Shown here: positions 55,788 through 64,000 of the stretch, in pieces
How positions within the stretch are numbered: the stretch's first letter is position 1
Layout: the number at the start of each line of letters is the position of its first letter
Source of the DNA: Lentzea albidocapillata subsp. violacea
GTDB lineage: Bacteria > Actinomycetota > Actinomycetes > Mycobacteriales > Pseudonocardiaceae
Assembly (NCBI RefSeq): GCF_900100275.1
Contig: NZ_FNET01000009.1
Coordinates: forward strand, 1-64,000
Length of the DNA: 64,000 nt
Direction: 5' to 3'
Notes under the pieces: generated by a model
Told to the model about the DNA's origin: nothing
What the model saw: only the letters and a program-made list of their open reading frames with translations
Databases searched by the model: none
Position numbers and translations under genes: made by a program

Positions 55788-55995
55788 CTCGTCCCTCCTA
55801 ATCGACGCGACGGCACGCCTACCACCATCTTTGGTGGAGTCAGCGCCGTGCCGCCGATCACTGCGTTGCAGTCTAAGGGCTCACTTGTGGATCGCCGCTC
55901 GGCTCGCCGTCTTACTGGGAACAACCCACCTGGCTCGATCCAGAAGCCCAGCGAGCCAGCCTACGCCATTCGGGTGGACGTCAGCACGCGGCCAT

Positions 55996-56235
55996 CTAGC
56001 GGACGCGCTTGCGCGGACCACCGCGGCCGCGGCGACGGAGCCGGAACATGTCGAGGGCGCGACCGATGCCGTGTCCGTAGAGCGCCTTGACCTCTTCGGG
56101 CCTGGCGGACTCCAGGAACTCCTCGACCTCGTTCTCCTGCACGGCAACGTGCCGGAGCTTCGCTTCGACGCGCTCCATGAAGAGCGCGAAGAACATGATC
56201 ACGATCGGAACGACGATCACAAGCCAGGCAGTCAT
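55996..56235 (-). CDS. Small membrane protein, Rv3675-like position
   Basis: 79 residues: one membrane helix ([18 protein letters not shown]), then a helical acidic segment ([25 protein letters not shown]) and a very basic tail ([15 protein letters not shown]). It lies between crp and nth, as the small membrane protein Rv3675 does. Function unknown. Confidence 0.8.
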   Translation of the reverse strand: MTAWLVIVVPIVIMFFALFMERVEAKLRHVAVQENEVEEFLESARPEEVKALYGHGIGRALDMFRLRRRGRGGPRKRVR

Positions 56236-56314
56236 GATGCTCCGAAGTGTGGCGCATGAGGGATTCGAGTGCGGATCTAGGGGTCGGGTTCGGCGTGTTG
56301 ACTACTCTGGATCA

Positions 56315-57079
56315 GTGCCCGCAACCAAGAAACCGGAAACCAGACTCGGCCTGACCCGCAGGGCCCGCCGGATGGTGCGCGTGCTGGCCCAGGGATACCC
56401 GGACGCGCACTGCGAGCTGGACTTCACCACGCCGCTCGAGCTCGTCGTGGCGGTCATCCTGTCCGCGCAGTGCACCGACAAAAAGGTCAACGAGGTCACT
56501 CCCGCGCTCTTCGCGAAGTACCCGACGGCCGCCGACTACGCCGGTGCCGACCGGACGGAACTCGAAGAGATGCTCCGCCCCACCGGTTTCTTCCGGAACA
56601 AGGCGACGTCTCTGCTTGGTCTCGGTGCCGCCCTTGTGGAGCAGCACGACGGTGTGGTGCCGGGCACCTTGGAGGAGCTGGTCAAGCTCCCTGGTGTAGG
56701 ACGCAAGACGGCCAACGTGGTTCTCGGCAACGCGTTCGATGTGCCCGGGCTCACAGTCGACACCCACTTCGGCCGGCTCGTGCGCCGCTGGGGCTGGACC
56801 GACCTGGAGGACGCGGTCAAGGTCGAGCACGCCATCGGTGAGCTGGTCGAGAAGCGCGACTGGACCATGGCCTCGCACTGGATCGTCTTCCACGGCCGCC
56901 GCGTCTGCCACGCCAAAACCCCAGCCTGCGGTGCCTGCCTGCTGATGAACGACTGCCCCTCGTACGGCCTCGGCCCGGAAGACCCGGACAAGGCCGCCAA
57001 GCTCGTGAAGGGCGACGAGAAGCCACACCTGATCGAACTCGCCGAGCGGGTACGGGCCGGTGAGAAGCTAGGGGCGTGA
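56315..57079 (+). CDS. nth: Endonuclease III
   Basis: 254 residues from GTG 56315, which follows a TACTCT -10 box by 6 nt and is probably leaderless. HhH motif [17 protein letters not shown] with catalytic Lys in [18 protein letters not shown] region, catalytic Asp in [13 protein letters not shown], and the 4Fe-4S cluster Cys set [17 protein letters not shown]. It removes oxidised pyrimidines in base-excision repair. It overlaps the thioredoxin gene. Confidence 0.96.
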   Translation: MPATKKPETRLGLTRRARRMVRVLAQGYPDAHCELDFTTPLELVVAVILSAQCTDKKVNEVTPALFAKYPTAADYAGADRTELEEMLRPTGFFRNKATSLLGLGAALVEQHDGVVPGTLEELVKLPGVGRKTANVVLGNAFDVPGLTVDTHFGRLVRRWGWTDLEDAVKVEHAIGELVEKRDWTMASHWIVFHGRRVCHAKTPACGACLLMNDCPSYGLGPEDPDKAAKLVKGDEKPHLIELAERVRAGEKLGA

Positions 57080-57639
57080 ACAACCGCACGCGCTGGCTCG
57101 TCGTGGTGCTTGTCCTCGGCGTGGCGGGTGTCGTGGCGCTGTGGCCCCGTGATGAAGCACCGGGACCGCCGCCCACGTCGTCCCGCCCTACGCAGGACAT
57201 GGCCGCGTTGCGCGCGCAGGCCCAGCTCCGGCCGTGCGTGCCAGGGGCGGAGGGCGGCGTCGCCGTGACGTGCCTCGGCGACGGCACCCGGACGGCTCTC
57301 GCGCTCAAGGGCCCGCTCCTGATCAACTTCTGGGCGACCTGGTGCCAGCCGTGCCAGGAGGAGCTGCCAGTGCTGGACAGCTATGCGAAGCAACCAGGTG
57401 CCGTCCCGGTCGTCCCAGTTCTCGTGGAGAGCAGGGAGGCGGACGGCCTGGAGTTGCTCGCCCGGCTCGGCGTGCGGCTGCCCTCGGTCCACGACGCGGC
57501 GGACGAGCTGCGCAAGCAAGTCAAGGCGCCGATGACGCTTCCCGCCACGTATTACGTAGCAGCGGACGGTCAGGTCCGGCAGATCACCGATCCGCCGTAC
57601 TTCACGGCACCGGAACAGGTGGAGAAGGCGGTTCGATGA
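57076..57639 (+). CDS. TlpA-type membrane-anchored thioredoxin (Rv3673c-type)
   Basis: 187 residues from GTG 57076. An N-terminal anchor ([17 protein letters not shown]) positions the thioredoxin domain outside. Active site [15 protein letters not shown] (CxxC) and cis-Pro in TLPATYYV. A second pair of Cys (PCVPG, VTCLG) precedes it. It reduces or rearranges exported proteins, possibly cytochrome c or the adjacent protease. Confidence 0.93.
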   Translation: MNNRTRWLVVVLVLGVAGVVALWPRDEAPGPPPTSSRPTQDMAALRAQAQLRPCVPGAEGGVAVTCLGDGTRTALALKGPLLINFWATWCQPCQEELPVLDSYAKQPGAVPVVPVLVESREADGLELLARLGVRLPSVHDAADELRKQVKAPMTLPATYYVAADGQVRQITDPPYFTAPEQVEKAVR

Positions 57640-58295
57640 CGGAGGCGACAGAGCCACCCCACTGGATGCAGCGCCTGGCCAAGGCCACCGAGGAGATCGA
57701 CGCGCGAACGTTCATGCGCGATCCCCGCCCGCCGACGCGTGCCTATCGCAAGGCGTCGGTGCTGATGTTGTTCGGCGATTCCGAGGAGCACGGGCCCGAC
57801 ATCCTGCTGCTGCGCCGTTCGGACACGCTGGGCTCGCATCCCGGCCAGGTCGCGTTCCCCGGCGGCGCGTCGGACGACACCGACGACGGGCCGGTGGGCA
57901 CGGCATTACGCGAGGCTTACGAGGAGACAGGTGTACTTGAGTCAGGAGTGAGACCACTTGCAACGCTGCCGGAGCTGTACGTGCCGGTGTCCGGGTTCGT
58001 GGTCACGCCCGTGCTCGCCTACTGGGAACAGCCGAGCCCCGTCGCGCCTGTCGACCCGGCGGAGACCGCCGCGGTCGCGCGGGTGCCGGTCGCGCACCTC
58101 GCCGATCCTGCCAACAGGTTCCGGGTGCGTCACCCCGCGGGTTACGTCGGAGCGGCCTTCTCCGCGCCGGGCATGCTCGTGTGGGGTTTCACCGCGGGGT
58201 TGATCAGCGGCCTGATCGCACTCGGCGGTTGGGAACAGCCGTGGGATGCGACCGATGTGCGTGACCTTGAACTAGCGTTGCGCGCTACACAGTGA
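57636..58295 (+). CDS. Nudix hydrolase, CoA pyrophosphatase type (Rv3672c-like)
   Basis: 219 residues, ATG 57636 overlapping the thioredoxin stop. VAFPGGASDDTDDGPVGTALREAYEETGV is the UPF0035/CoA-type Nudix box with altered spacing. DTLGSHPGQVAF is the CoA-specific segment. It cleaves CoA to 3',5'-ADP and phosphopantetheine, or its thioesters. Confidence 0.9.
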   Translation: MTEATEPPHWMQRLAKATEEIDARTFMRDPRPPTRAYRKASVLMLFGDSEEHGPDILLLRRSDTLGSHPGQVAFPGGASDDTDDGPVGTALREAYEETGVLESGVRPLATLPELYVPVSGFVVTPVLAYWEQPSPVAPVDPAETAAVARVPVAHLADPANRFRVRHPAGYVGAAFSAPGMLVWGFTAGLISGLIALGGWEQPWDATDVRDLELALRATQ

Positions 58296-58310
58296 GGCGG
58301 AGGTTTCGGG

Positions 58311-59498
58311 TTGAACTGGGTTGACCTGCTCGTGCTGGGCCTTGCCGCGATCGCCGCGGTCTCCGGGGCCAGGCAAGGCATGGTCGTCGCGCTGCCTGCC
58401 TTCGTCGGCGTGCTCGTCGGCCTGATCCTCGGCACACAGATCGCTCCGCTGCTGGTGTCCCAGTTCGAGAACGTCGTCACCAAGGTCGTGTTCGCGGTCG
58501 GCGTCGTGGTGCTGCTCGTGGCGCTCGGCGAGACGATCGGCGTGTACATCGGCCGGACGATCAAGGCGCGGGTCAACGCGTCGCCGTTGCGCGGCGCGGA
58601 CAACGCGCTGGGCGCGATCGTGCAGGGCTTCGTCGTCTTCATCGTGGCGTGGATGATCGCGCTGCCGCTGACCTCGGTCGTCGGCCTGCCGGACCTCACC
58701 TCGTCGCTCAAGCAGTCGGTGATCCTCGGCAAGGTCGACCAGACCATGCCGCAGGCCGCCCGCGTGCTGTCCGGCGACCTGCAGAAGCTCTTCGACGTCT
58801 CGGGCTTCCCGCAGGCGATGGACCCGTTCAACCGCACGCCGCTCAAGGACGTCGAGCCGCCGGACGGCCAGCTGGCGAACTCGCCGGTCGCGAACCGGCT
58901 GAAGGCCTCCGTGCTGAAGGTCCGCGGCCGTGCGCCGTCGTGCTCCCGTGCACTGGAGGGCACCGGCTTCGTCATCGCGCCGGAACGCGTGATGACCAAC
59001 GCGCACGTTGTTGCCGGCACGAACGAGGTGACGGTCGAGGTCGGCCGCGGCCAGTTCGACGCGACGGTCGTCTCCTACGACCCGCGCACGGACATCGCCG
59101 TGCTCGCGGTGCCGGACCTGGAGGCCACGCCGCTGCAGTTCCGTTCGGACGAGGTGCAGCCGGGCGAGGACGGCATCGTGCTCGGCTACCCGCTCGACGG
59201 CCCGTACAAGGCCTCGCCGGCCCGGGTGCGCGAGCGGATTCCGCTGCTGCGCGGCCCGGACATCTACGACGCCCAGACGGTCACGCGTGACGTCTACACG
59301 GTGCGTGCCGAGGTCCGCTCCGGCAACTCCGGCGGCCCGCTGGTCGACCCGAACGGCCGGGTGATGGGCGTGGTCTTCGGCGCCGCGGTCGACGACCCGG
59401 AGACGGGCTTCGTGCTGACGGCCCAGCAGGTGCAGGCGATGGTGCAGAAGGCGCCGACGCTGACCAAACGCGCCTCGACCCAGGGCTGCGCGAGCTAG
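58311..59498 (+). CDS. marP: Membrane-anchored serine protease MarP
   Basis: 395 residues. TTG 58311 is used because GCGGAGG lies 7 nt upstream and MNWVDLLVLGLAAIAAVSG is the family N-terminus. Four membrane helices (CvpA-like, about 1-130) precede a trypsin-like domain with catalytic His (TNAHVVAGT), Asp (PRTDIAVLAV) and Ser (SGNSGGPLVD). Two cysteines (SCSRAL; QGCAS) can form the activity-gating disulfide known from the mycobacterial enzyme. It protects against acid and cleaves cell-wall hydrolases. Confidence 0.95.
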   Translation: MNWVDLLVLGLAAIAAVSGARQGMVVALPAFVGVLVGLILGTQIAPLLVSQFENVVTKVVFAVGVVVLLVALGETIGVYIGRTIKARVNASPLRGADNALGAIVQGFVVFIVAWMIALPLTSVVGLPDLTSSLKQSVILGKVDQTMPQAARVLSGDLQKLFDVSGFPQAMDPFNRTPLKDVEPPDGQLANSPVANRLKASVLKVRGRAPSCSRALEGTGFVIAPERVMTNAHVVAGTNEVTVEVGRGQFDATVVSYDPRTDIAVLAVPDLEATPLQFRSDEVQPGEDGIVLGYPLDGPYKASPARVRERIPLLRGPDIYDAQTVTRDVYTVRAEVRSGNSGGPLVDPNGRVMGVVFGAAVDDPETGFVLTAQQVQAMVQKAPTLTKRASTQGCAS

Positions 59499-60190
59499 AG
59501 ACCGTGCCTGACGGCGATGCCGTCGAGGACGTAGTCGAGACCGGTGCCGAAGACCTCGGCGTGGTCGCGGTCGGTGGACTCGTGCATGACCCTGCCCAGC
59601 AGCGGGAAGCGCCCGGTGGCGAGCATCCGTGCCATGTACGGGCCGGACGCCCGTTGCCACTGCTCCTCGGTCAGGCCGGTGGCCCGTTCCGCGCGGAGCT
59701 CCGTGATCTCGCTGCGCACGGCGCCGAAGACGTACGCCATCACGGCGCTGACCACGCCGAGCACCTGGTCGATGTCGGCGAGCCGGACCGTGGCGAGCGT
59801 CGACTCGATGTGCGTGAGCGAGTGCGGGCCCTGGTGTGGACGGCCACCGAGCAGGTCGATGAACCACTCGTGCCGCTTCGCCGCGTTCCGGATCTCGTGC
59901 GCGACGTGCTTCAGCCCGTAACGCCAGTCCGCCTTCGCCGGCGGTGGCGTGATCTCGCCGTAGACCTCGTCGACCATCAGGTCCAGCAGCTCGTCCTTGG
60001 TCTCGACGTAGCCGTACAGGCGCATCGGGCCCGCGTTCAGCGCGGCGGCGACCTTGCGGAACGACACGTCGTCGAGCCCGCCCCCGTCGGCGAGCCTGAT
60101 CGCGGCGTTCACGATCAGCTCCCTGGTCAGCGGGGTCGGTGACGGCTTGCCGGGCGGCTCTGGGCGGTCCCACACGGGTTCGTTCGACAT
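59495..60190 (-). CDS. TetR-family regulator, TetR C-terminal type
   Basis: 231 residues from ATG 60190. HTH: LTRELIVNAAIRLADGGGLDDVSFRKVAAALNAGPMRLYGYVETKDE. The rest matches the TetR_C_1-type tetracycline-repressor ligand domain (HVAHEIRNAAKRHEWFIDLLGG; ATGRFPLLGRVM). It is divergent from an FAD monooxygenase across a double operator and is probably its repressor. The 3' end overlaps marP by 4 bp. Confidence 0.92.
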   Translation of the reverse strand: MSNEPVWDRPEPPGKPSPTPLTRELIVNAAIRLADGGGLDDVSFRKVAAALNAGPMRLYGYVETKDELLDLMVDEVYGEITPPPAKADWRYGLKHVAHEIRNAAKRHEWFIDLLGGRPHQGPHSLTHIESTLATVRLADIDQVLGVVSAVMAYVFGAVRSEITELRAERATGLTEEQWQRASGPYMARMLATGRFPLLGRVMHESTDRDHAEVFGTGLDYVLDGIAVRHGL

Positions 60191-60217
60191 CGCGCTGGAC
60201 AATACAGCGTCTCTTGC

Positions 60218-60251
60218 CGATACAGTGTATTGAGCGATACGCCGTATTGAG
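60218..60251. promoter_or_regulatory. Double operator between TetR and monooxygenase
   Basis: Two adjacent 17-bp copies of a palindromic unit, CGATACAGTGTATTGAG (60218-60234) and CGATACGCCGTATTGAG (60235-60251), with a further half-site AATACAGCGT at 60201-60210. They end at the ribosome site of the monooxygenase gene. Binding by TetR dimers would repress both genes. Confidence 0.8.
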
Positions 60252-60262
60252 AGGGGATGGTC

Positions 60263-61747
60263 GTGCAGACTTCGGTGTTGGTGGTCGGGGGAGGCCTGGC
60301 GGGAACGTCGGCCGCGTTGTTCCTCGCGTGGCGCGGGGTGCCCGTGACGTCGGTGGAGAAGCATCCGGGCAGCTCGGCGCACCCGCGAGCGGTCGGTTTC
60401 AACGCTCGGGTCGGCGAGTTGCTGCGGGCGGCCGGGCTGGAGGACGAGCTGCCGCCGAGCAGGATGACGAAGGGCTTCGGCGTCCGACGGGTCAGGGCCG
60501 AGAGCCTGGTGGGGAAGAAGTTCGACGAGACGTTCTGGACGCCACCGGCCGAGCTCTCCGACGTCGAGCGCTCGCCGGCCACGGGCGTCGGTGTGGCCCA
60601 GGACCGGATGGAGCCGATCCTGCGCGACAAGGCACGCGAACTCGGCGCGGACATCCGCATGAGCACCCGGATGCTGGAGTTCACGCAGGACGACGAGGGC
60701 GTCACGGCGATCGTGCGGGGCGACGGCGAACCGTACGAGATCCGTGCCGACTACCTGATCGCGGCCGACGGGCACCGCAGCCCGATCCGGGAACGGCTCG
60801 GCATCGGCCGCACCGGCCGCGGGTACCTGCACACCTCCCGCAGCGTGCTGTTCCGCGCGCCACTGGAGGAGTACCTGAAGGACGGGATCGGTCAGTTCGT
60901 CATCGACGGCGTCGGCTTCCTGACCACCTACGGCGACGGCCGCTGGGTCCTCATGCTCGACGACCGCGAGTACGACGAGCCGGAACTGCGGCAGAAGATC
61001 TTCCAGGCCATCGGCCGCGACGACCTCGACGTCGAGATCATCACCACCGGTCGCTGGACGATCAGCGCGGCTGTCGCCGACCGGTTCTCCCAGGGCCGGA
61101 TCTTCCTGGCGGGCGACGCCGCGCACACGTTGCCACCGAGTCGCGGCGGGTTCGGGGCGAACGTCGGCATCGAGGACGCGCACAACCTCGCGTGGAAGCT
61201 CGCCGCGGTGCTGAACGGCGAGTCACGACCGTCCCTCCTGGACACCTACGACGCGGAACGGCGTCCGGTCGCGACCCTCTGCCACCAGCAGATCTTCGCG
61301 CGCAACGACGGCCACAACCGGGACGGCGAGCCGGACGACGCGCCGCTGTACGACAACAACGCCATGCACTTCGGCGTCCTCTACCGCTCGGACGCGGTGC
61401 TCGGCGCGGGCCCGGAGCTCCCGCCCGCGCAGCTTCCCGAGCAGTGGAACGGCCAGCCGGGCACCAGGGCGCCGCACGCATGGATCGGGCCGGGCAGGTC
61501 CACTTTGGACCTGTTCCAGCGCGGCTGGGTGCTCGTCGCCGACCACCCGCAGTGGGAGGAGGCCGTGGCGGGCCTGGCCGTCCGGTACGAACGGATCGAG
61601 CAGCTGGAGGTGTTCGGGCTGTCCGCCAAGGGTGCGTCGCTGATCAGGCCGGACGGTTACGTCGCCTGGCGGTCGGTGGATCTGCCGGACGACCCGGCTG
61701 CCGCACTCGCGACCGCGTTCAGCTCAGTTTCTGCAGGAACTCGGTGA
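60263..61747 (+). CDS. FAD-dependent aromatic monooxygenase
   Basis: 494 residues from GTG 60263; ATG 60257 two codons earlier lies against the AGAGGGG ribosome site. FAD motif VLVVGGGLAGTSAALFLAW (GxGxxG), the DG motif LIAADGHRSPIRE, and GD motif IFLAGDAAHTLPPSRGGFGANVGIEDAHNLAWKL define the PheA/TfdB group. C-terminal thioredoxin-like domain present. Relatives hydroxylate phenols, polyketides or rifamycins. Control by TetR suggests induction by an aromatic compound or drug. Confidence 0.93.
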   Translation: MQTSVLVVGGGLAGTSAALFLAWRGVPVTSVEKHPGSSAHPRAVGFNARVGELLRAAGLEDELPPSRMTKGFGVRRVRAESLVGKKFDETFWTPPAELSDVERSPATGVGVAQDRMEPILRDKARELGADIRMSTRMLEFTQDDEGVTAIVRGDGEPYEIRADYLIAADGHRSPIRERLGIGRTGRGYLHTSRSVLFRAPLEEYLKDGIGQFVIDGVGFLTTYGDGRWVLMLDDREYDEPELRQKIFQAIGRDDLDVEIITTGRWTISAAVADRFSQGRIFLAGDAAHTLPPSRGGFGANVGIEDAHNLAWKLAAVLNGESRPSLLDTYDAERRPVATLCHQQIFARNDGHNRDGEPDDAPLYDNNAMHFGVLYRSDAVLGAGPELPPAQLPEQWNGQPGTRAPHAWIGPGRSTLDLFQRGWVLVADHPQWEEAVAGLAVRYERIEQLEVFGLSAKGASLIRPDGYVAWRSVDLPDDPAAALATAFSSVSAGTR

Positions 61748-62609
61748 TCAGCCTGCTGGTGGTGTGGGGTGCCTCCTGGTTCGGGAAGTGCCCCACCTCC
61801 GGCAGGTAGCGGAACTCCGACTCGGGCCCGAGCCACGGCAGCGAGTCACGTGCGGAGGACTCCAGGACGATCGGGTCCAGCGCGCCGTGGATCTGCAGCA
61901 CCGGCACCTGCACCGGCTTGTCGACGGCCTCGGCGAACCGGCGGCCGTCGCTGCGCAGCTGTGAGCGCACCGCCCAGCGGTAGTACTCCAACGCGCTGTG
62001 GGCCACGCCCGGCACCGTCATCGCCTGGCGGCAGCGGCGGATGACCTCGTCGAACTCGGGCGCCGACCGCCACTTCGGGCCGGACCACGCGGACAGCAGC
62101 TTGGCTACCTGCAGACCGTTCTCGGCGGTCAGCCAGCGTTCCGGGTGGATCGGCAGCTGGAAGCGCAGCACGTGCGAGTTCGTCCGGGGATGCCTGCGGA
62201 ACGTCCGGCGCGTCACCAGGGGGTGCGGTGCGGACAGCACGGAGATCGACGAGACCACGCGCGGGTGCATGGCGCCGACCGTCCACGCCGTTGCGCCTCC
62301 CCACGCGTGACCCACGAGGTGCGCGCGCGGAGCGCCGAGCGCCTTGACCAGACCGGCGATGTCACCCGCGAGGGTGAAGCCGTCGTAGCCGCGCGGAGGT
62401 TTGTCCGAGTCGCCGTAGCCGCGCAGGTCCACGGCCACGGCGCGATAGCCGGCCTCGGCCAGTGCGGTCAGCTGGTGCCGCCACGACCACCAGAACTCGG
62501 GGAATCCGTGCAGCAGCAGCACGAGCGGGCCCTCACCGAGCTCGGCGACGTGCAGGCGGATGCCGTTGGCCGAGACGTCGCGGTGCGTCCACGGACCCGC
62601 GACCCGCAC
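61719..62609 (-). CDS. Alpha/beta hydrolase, epoxide-hydrolase-like (EphE-type)
   Basis: 296 residues from GTG 62609. HG(F)P motif LLLHGFPEFWWSWRHQL, nucleophile LVGHAWGGATAW with Asp replaced: GHAWGG places Ala-Trp after His, as in some EphE-like proteins, so the nucleophile assignment is uncertain. Acid and His in HGALDPIVLE and EVGHFPNQE. It may cleave epoxides or esters. It overlaps the monooxygenase tail by 29 bp. Confidence 0.85.
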   Translation of the reverse strand: MRVAGPWTHRDVSANGIRLHVAELGEGPLVLLLHGFPEFWWSWRHQLTALAEAGYRAVAVDLRGYGDSDKPPRGYDGFTLAGDIAGLVKALGAPRAHLVGHAWGGATAWTVGAMHPRVVSSISVLSAPHPLVTRRTFRRHPRTNSHVLRFQLPIHPERWLTAENGLQVAKLLSAWSGPKWRSAPEFDEVIRRCRQAMTVPGVAHSALEYYRWAVRSQLRSDGRRFAEAVDKPVQVPVLQIHGALDPIVLESSARDSLPWLGPESEFRYLPEVGHFPNQEAPHTTSRLITEFLQKLS

Positions 62610-62632
62610 GACGGACGGGTCGGGTTTGCGGC

Positions 62633-63073
62633 TCAGTTGTCGTCGCCCCTGCGCGTGAGGGCCGCGACCGTGTCCTTCGCGGCCGCGATCGACTTCTCCG
62701 GCGCCCTGATCTTCTTGACCTTGCGGTAGCCGAGCAGGGCGAAGGTGATGGCGCTCAGCACCATCACGACGAACACCAGGGCGAATCCACCCCAGGTGTG
62801 CCAGCCGAACCACTGCGCGAAGCCAAAGCCGAGGGTCATGAACAGGAAGAACAGAGCGAAGCACAGGATCGTCAGCGCGACGATGAAGAAGACGCCGCCC
62901 CTCACGCCCTTCTTGATCTCGGCCGCGATCTCGCCCTTGGCGAGCTCGACCTCTGCTCTGACCAAAGTCGACACGTGGGCGGTCGCATCACGGACAAGAC
63001 CGCCGATCGACGCTTCGGCCGTCGGGTCGTCTGCGGTCAGCGGAATCGACGCGATGTGCTCCCTGGTGGTCAC
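62633..63073 (-). CDS. Phage-holin-family membrane protein (Rv3669-type)
   Basis: 146 residues from GTG 63073. An N-terminal helix (LVRDATAHVSTLVRAEVELAKGEI) precedes two membrane helices (VFFIVALTILCFALFFLFMTLG; GFALVFVVMVLSAITFALLG) and a basic tail, the pattern of Phage_holin_3_6/DUF1469 proteins. It overlaps nhaA by 4 bp. Function in envelope biology is unclear. Confidence 0.88.
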   Translation of the reverse strand: MTTREHIASIPLTADDPTAEASIGGLVRDATAHVSTLVRAEVELAKGEIAAEIKKGVRGGVFFIVALTILCFALFFLFMTLGFGFAQWFGWHTWGGFALVFVVMVLSAITFALLGYRKVKKIRAPEKSIAAAKDTVAALTRRGDDN

Positions 63074-64000
63074 TCGGACATGGTGCCATGAGCCCGGCTA
63101 CGACGAATGAGCAACACCGCGGCGAGCAGCGACGCGATCATCGAGGCGATCAGCACGGCGGCCTTCGCGGTCTCCGGCTCGTCGAGTGAGAGGTCCGCGA
63201 TCAGCAGGCTGACGGTGAACCCGACCCCGCCCAGTGTCGCCACCGCCACGATGTCGCGCGGCCCCGCGCCGGACGGCCAGACCGCCGCCTTGAACCACAC
63301 CGCGAGCGCCGACGCCCCCACGATGCCGATCACCTTGCCGACGACCAGTCCCACCATCACGCCGAGCGCGATCTTGTCCTCGAAGACCTTCCCCAACGCC
63401 TCGGCGCCCACCGGCACCCCCGCCGCGAACAGCGCGAACACCGGCACGGCCACCCCGGCCGACCACGGCTGCAGCCGGTGCTCCAGCCGCACGGCCGGCG
63501 CCTCCTGCTCGTACGGGTCGCGCCGCACCCGCGTCAGCAACGCCAGCGCGACGCCCGCGATCGTGGCGTGGATGCCCGACTCGTGCATGAACCACCAGGT
63601 GCCCAGCGCGATCGGCACGTAGATCCAGGGACTGGTGATCCTTTTGCGCTGCAGGAACCAGTACAGCGCCAGCAGCAGCACGACCGCGCCCGCCGCGAGC
63701 AGGTTGAACTTCGCGGTGAACAGGATGGCGATCAGGATGATCGCGCCCAGGTCGTCCACGACGGCCAGCGACAGCAGGAACACCCGCAGGCTCGACGGCA
63801 GCCCCGACGCCGTCAGCGCCAGCACCCCGAGCGCGAACGCGATGTCCGTCGCCACCGGAATCGCCCACGCCTTCTCGATCCCCGGCTGCCCCCAGCCGAT
63901 CGACAACGCGACCAGCGCGGGCACGACCATCCCGCCGACGGCCGCGACGATCGGCAGGATCGCGGCCTTCACGTTGGACAGTTCGCCGACGACGAGCTCG
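63070..64000 (-). CDS. nhaA: Na+/H+ antiporter NhaA, 5' end beyond the window
   Basis: The frame is open to the right edge (310 codons shown). Typical NhaA sequence: ELVVGELSNVKAAILPIVAA, GGMVVPALVALSIGW, GWGIPVATDIAFALGVL-like text (KAWAIPVATDIAFALGVLAL) with the two essential Asp residues in VVDDLGAI. C-terminal half ends with RRSRAHGTMSE. It exchanges sodium for protons across the membrane. The N-terminus and start lie outside. Confidence 0.95.
   Translation of the reverse strand, partial: ELVVGELSNVKAAILPIVAAVGGMVVPALVALSIGWGQPGIEKAWAIPVATDIAFALGVLALTASGLPSSLRVFLLSLAVVDDLGAIILIAILFTAKFNLLAAGAVVLLLALYWFLQRKRITSPWIYVPIALGTWWFMHESGIHATIAGVALALLTRVRRDPYEQEAPAVRLEHRLQPWSAGVAVPVFALFAAGVPVGAEALGKVFEDKIALGVMVGLVVGKVIGIVGASALAVWFKAAVWPSGAGPRDIVAVATLGGVGFTVSLLIADLSLDEPETAKAAVLIASMIASLLAAVLLIRRSRAHGTMSE

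Noticed and set aside
61719-62864. Longer start for the ephE-like hydrolase at 62864
   Set aside because: The extension is read antisense-frame through the holin-like gene; GTG 62609 gives the usual length and sits just after that gene's stop.

Overview
The window is high-GC actinobacterial DNA, most likely from the Pseudonocardiaceae (Lentzea/Saccharothrix/Amycolatopsis type). This is inferred from GTG and TTG starts, TANNNT -10 boxes with leaderless starts, a SARP/AfsR regulator, a WhiB protein, and a block (about 41.2-63 kb) whose order matches, from memory, the M. tuberculosis Rv3682-Rv3669 region (ponA2, whiB4, two ArsA-like ATPases, RidA, MBL hydrolase, crp, nth, TlpA-like protein, Nudix, marP, ephE, holin-like protein). 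No plasmid, prophage or CRISPR locus is visible. The only transposase sequence is an IS110-family fragment at the left edge.

Layout. 0-2 kb: IS110 remnant, then ybaB-recR and a P-loop kinase. 2-11.2 kb: a 1092-residue SARP/NB-ARC/TPR regulator divergent from a five-gene peptide-type ABC importer that ends in a strong terminator. 11.2-16.4 kb: TetR and DedA genes that overlap tail to tail, a secreted multidomain phosphatase, and an MFS gene coupled to a beta-propeller gene. 16.4-24.2 kb: amino-acid synthesis. leuA has a leucine leader peptide and attenuator, and lysC-asd form an operon with an internal start for the aspartokinase beta chain. Between them lie two paralogous small membrane proteins, a Nudix hydrolase, a nitroreductase and a PIG-V-like mannosyltransferase. 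24.2-32.8 kb: unrecognised genes ending in a large immunity-like/ADP-ribosylglycohydrolase fusion, a 79-bp MITE-like element, methyltransferase and gluconate-type kinase genes, tandemly duplicated MFS genes and an esterase. 32.9-34.5 kb: an oxidative-stress group (FMN reductase, Ohr, Dps). 34.5-41.2 kb: BtrH-like protein, S9 peptidase, tRNA-Pro(CGG), metallophosphoesterase, YqeY, and a HAD hydrolase divergent from a GntR regulator across a palindromic operator.

41.2-64 kb: the conserved cell-wall, redox and acid-stress block. Relative to the mycobacterial order, genes have been added inside it: two paralogous proteins of unknown function (47.3-49.0 kb), a Nudix/oxidoreductase/second-sliding-clamp/MFS group (49.8-54.4 kb), and a TetR-monooxygenase pair (59.5-61.7 kb). 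The window ends inside nhaA.

The main structural surprises are a 144-bp composite inverted repeat upstream of leuA, a MITE-like element whose TA target site supplies a gene's stop codon on one side and a possible -10 box on the other, a 40-bp minisatellite next to a putative small RNA or terminator, an amber codon that seems to truncate a small membrane protein, and at least a dozen genes with a -10 box 6-9 nt before the start codon. All family assignments come from reading motifs; no database search was possible.
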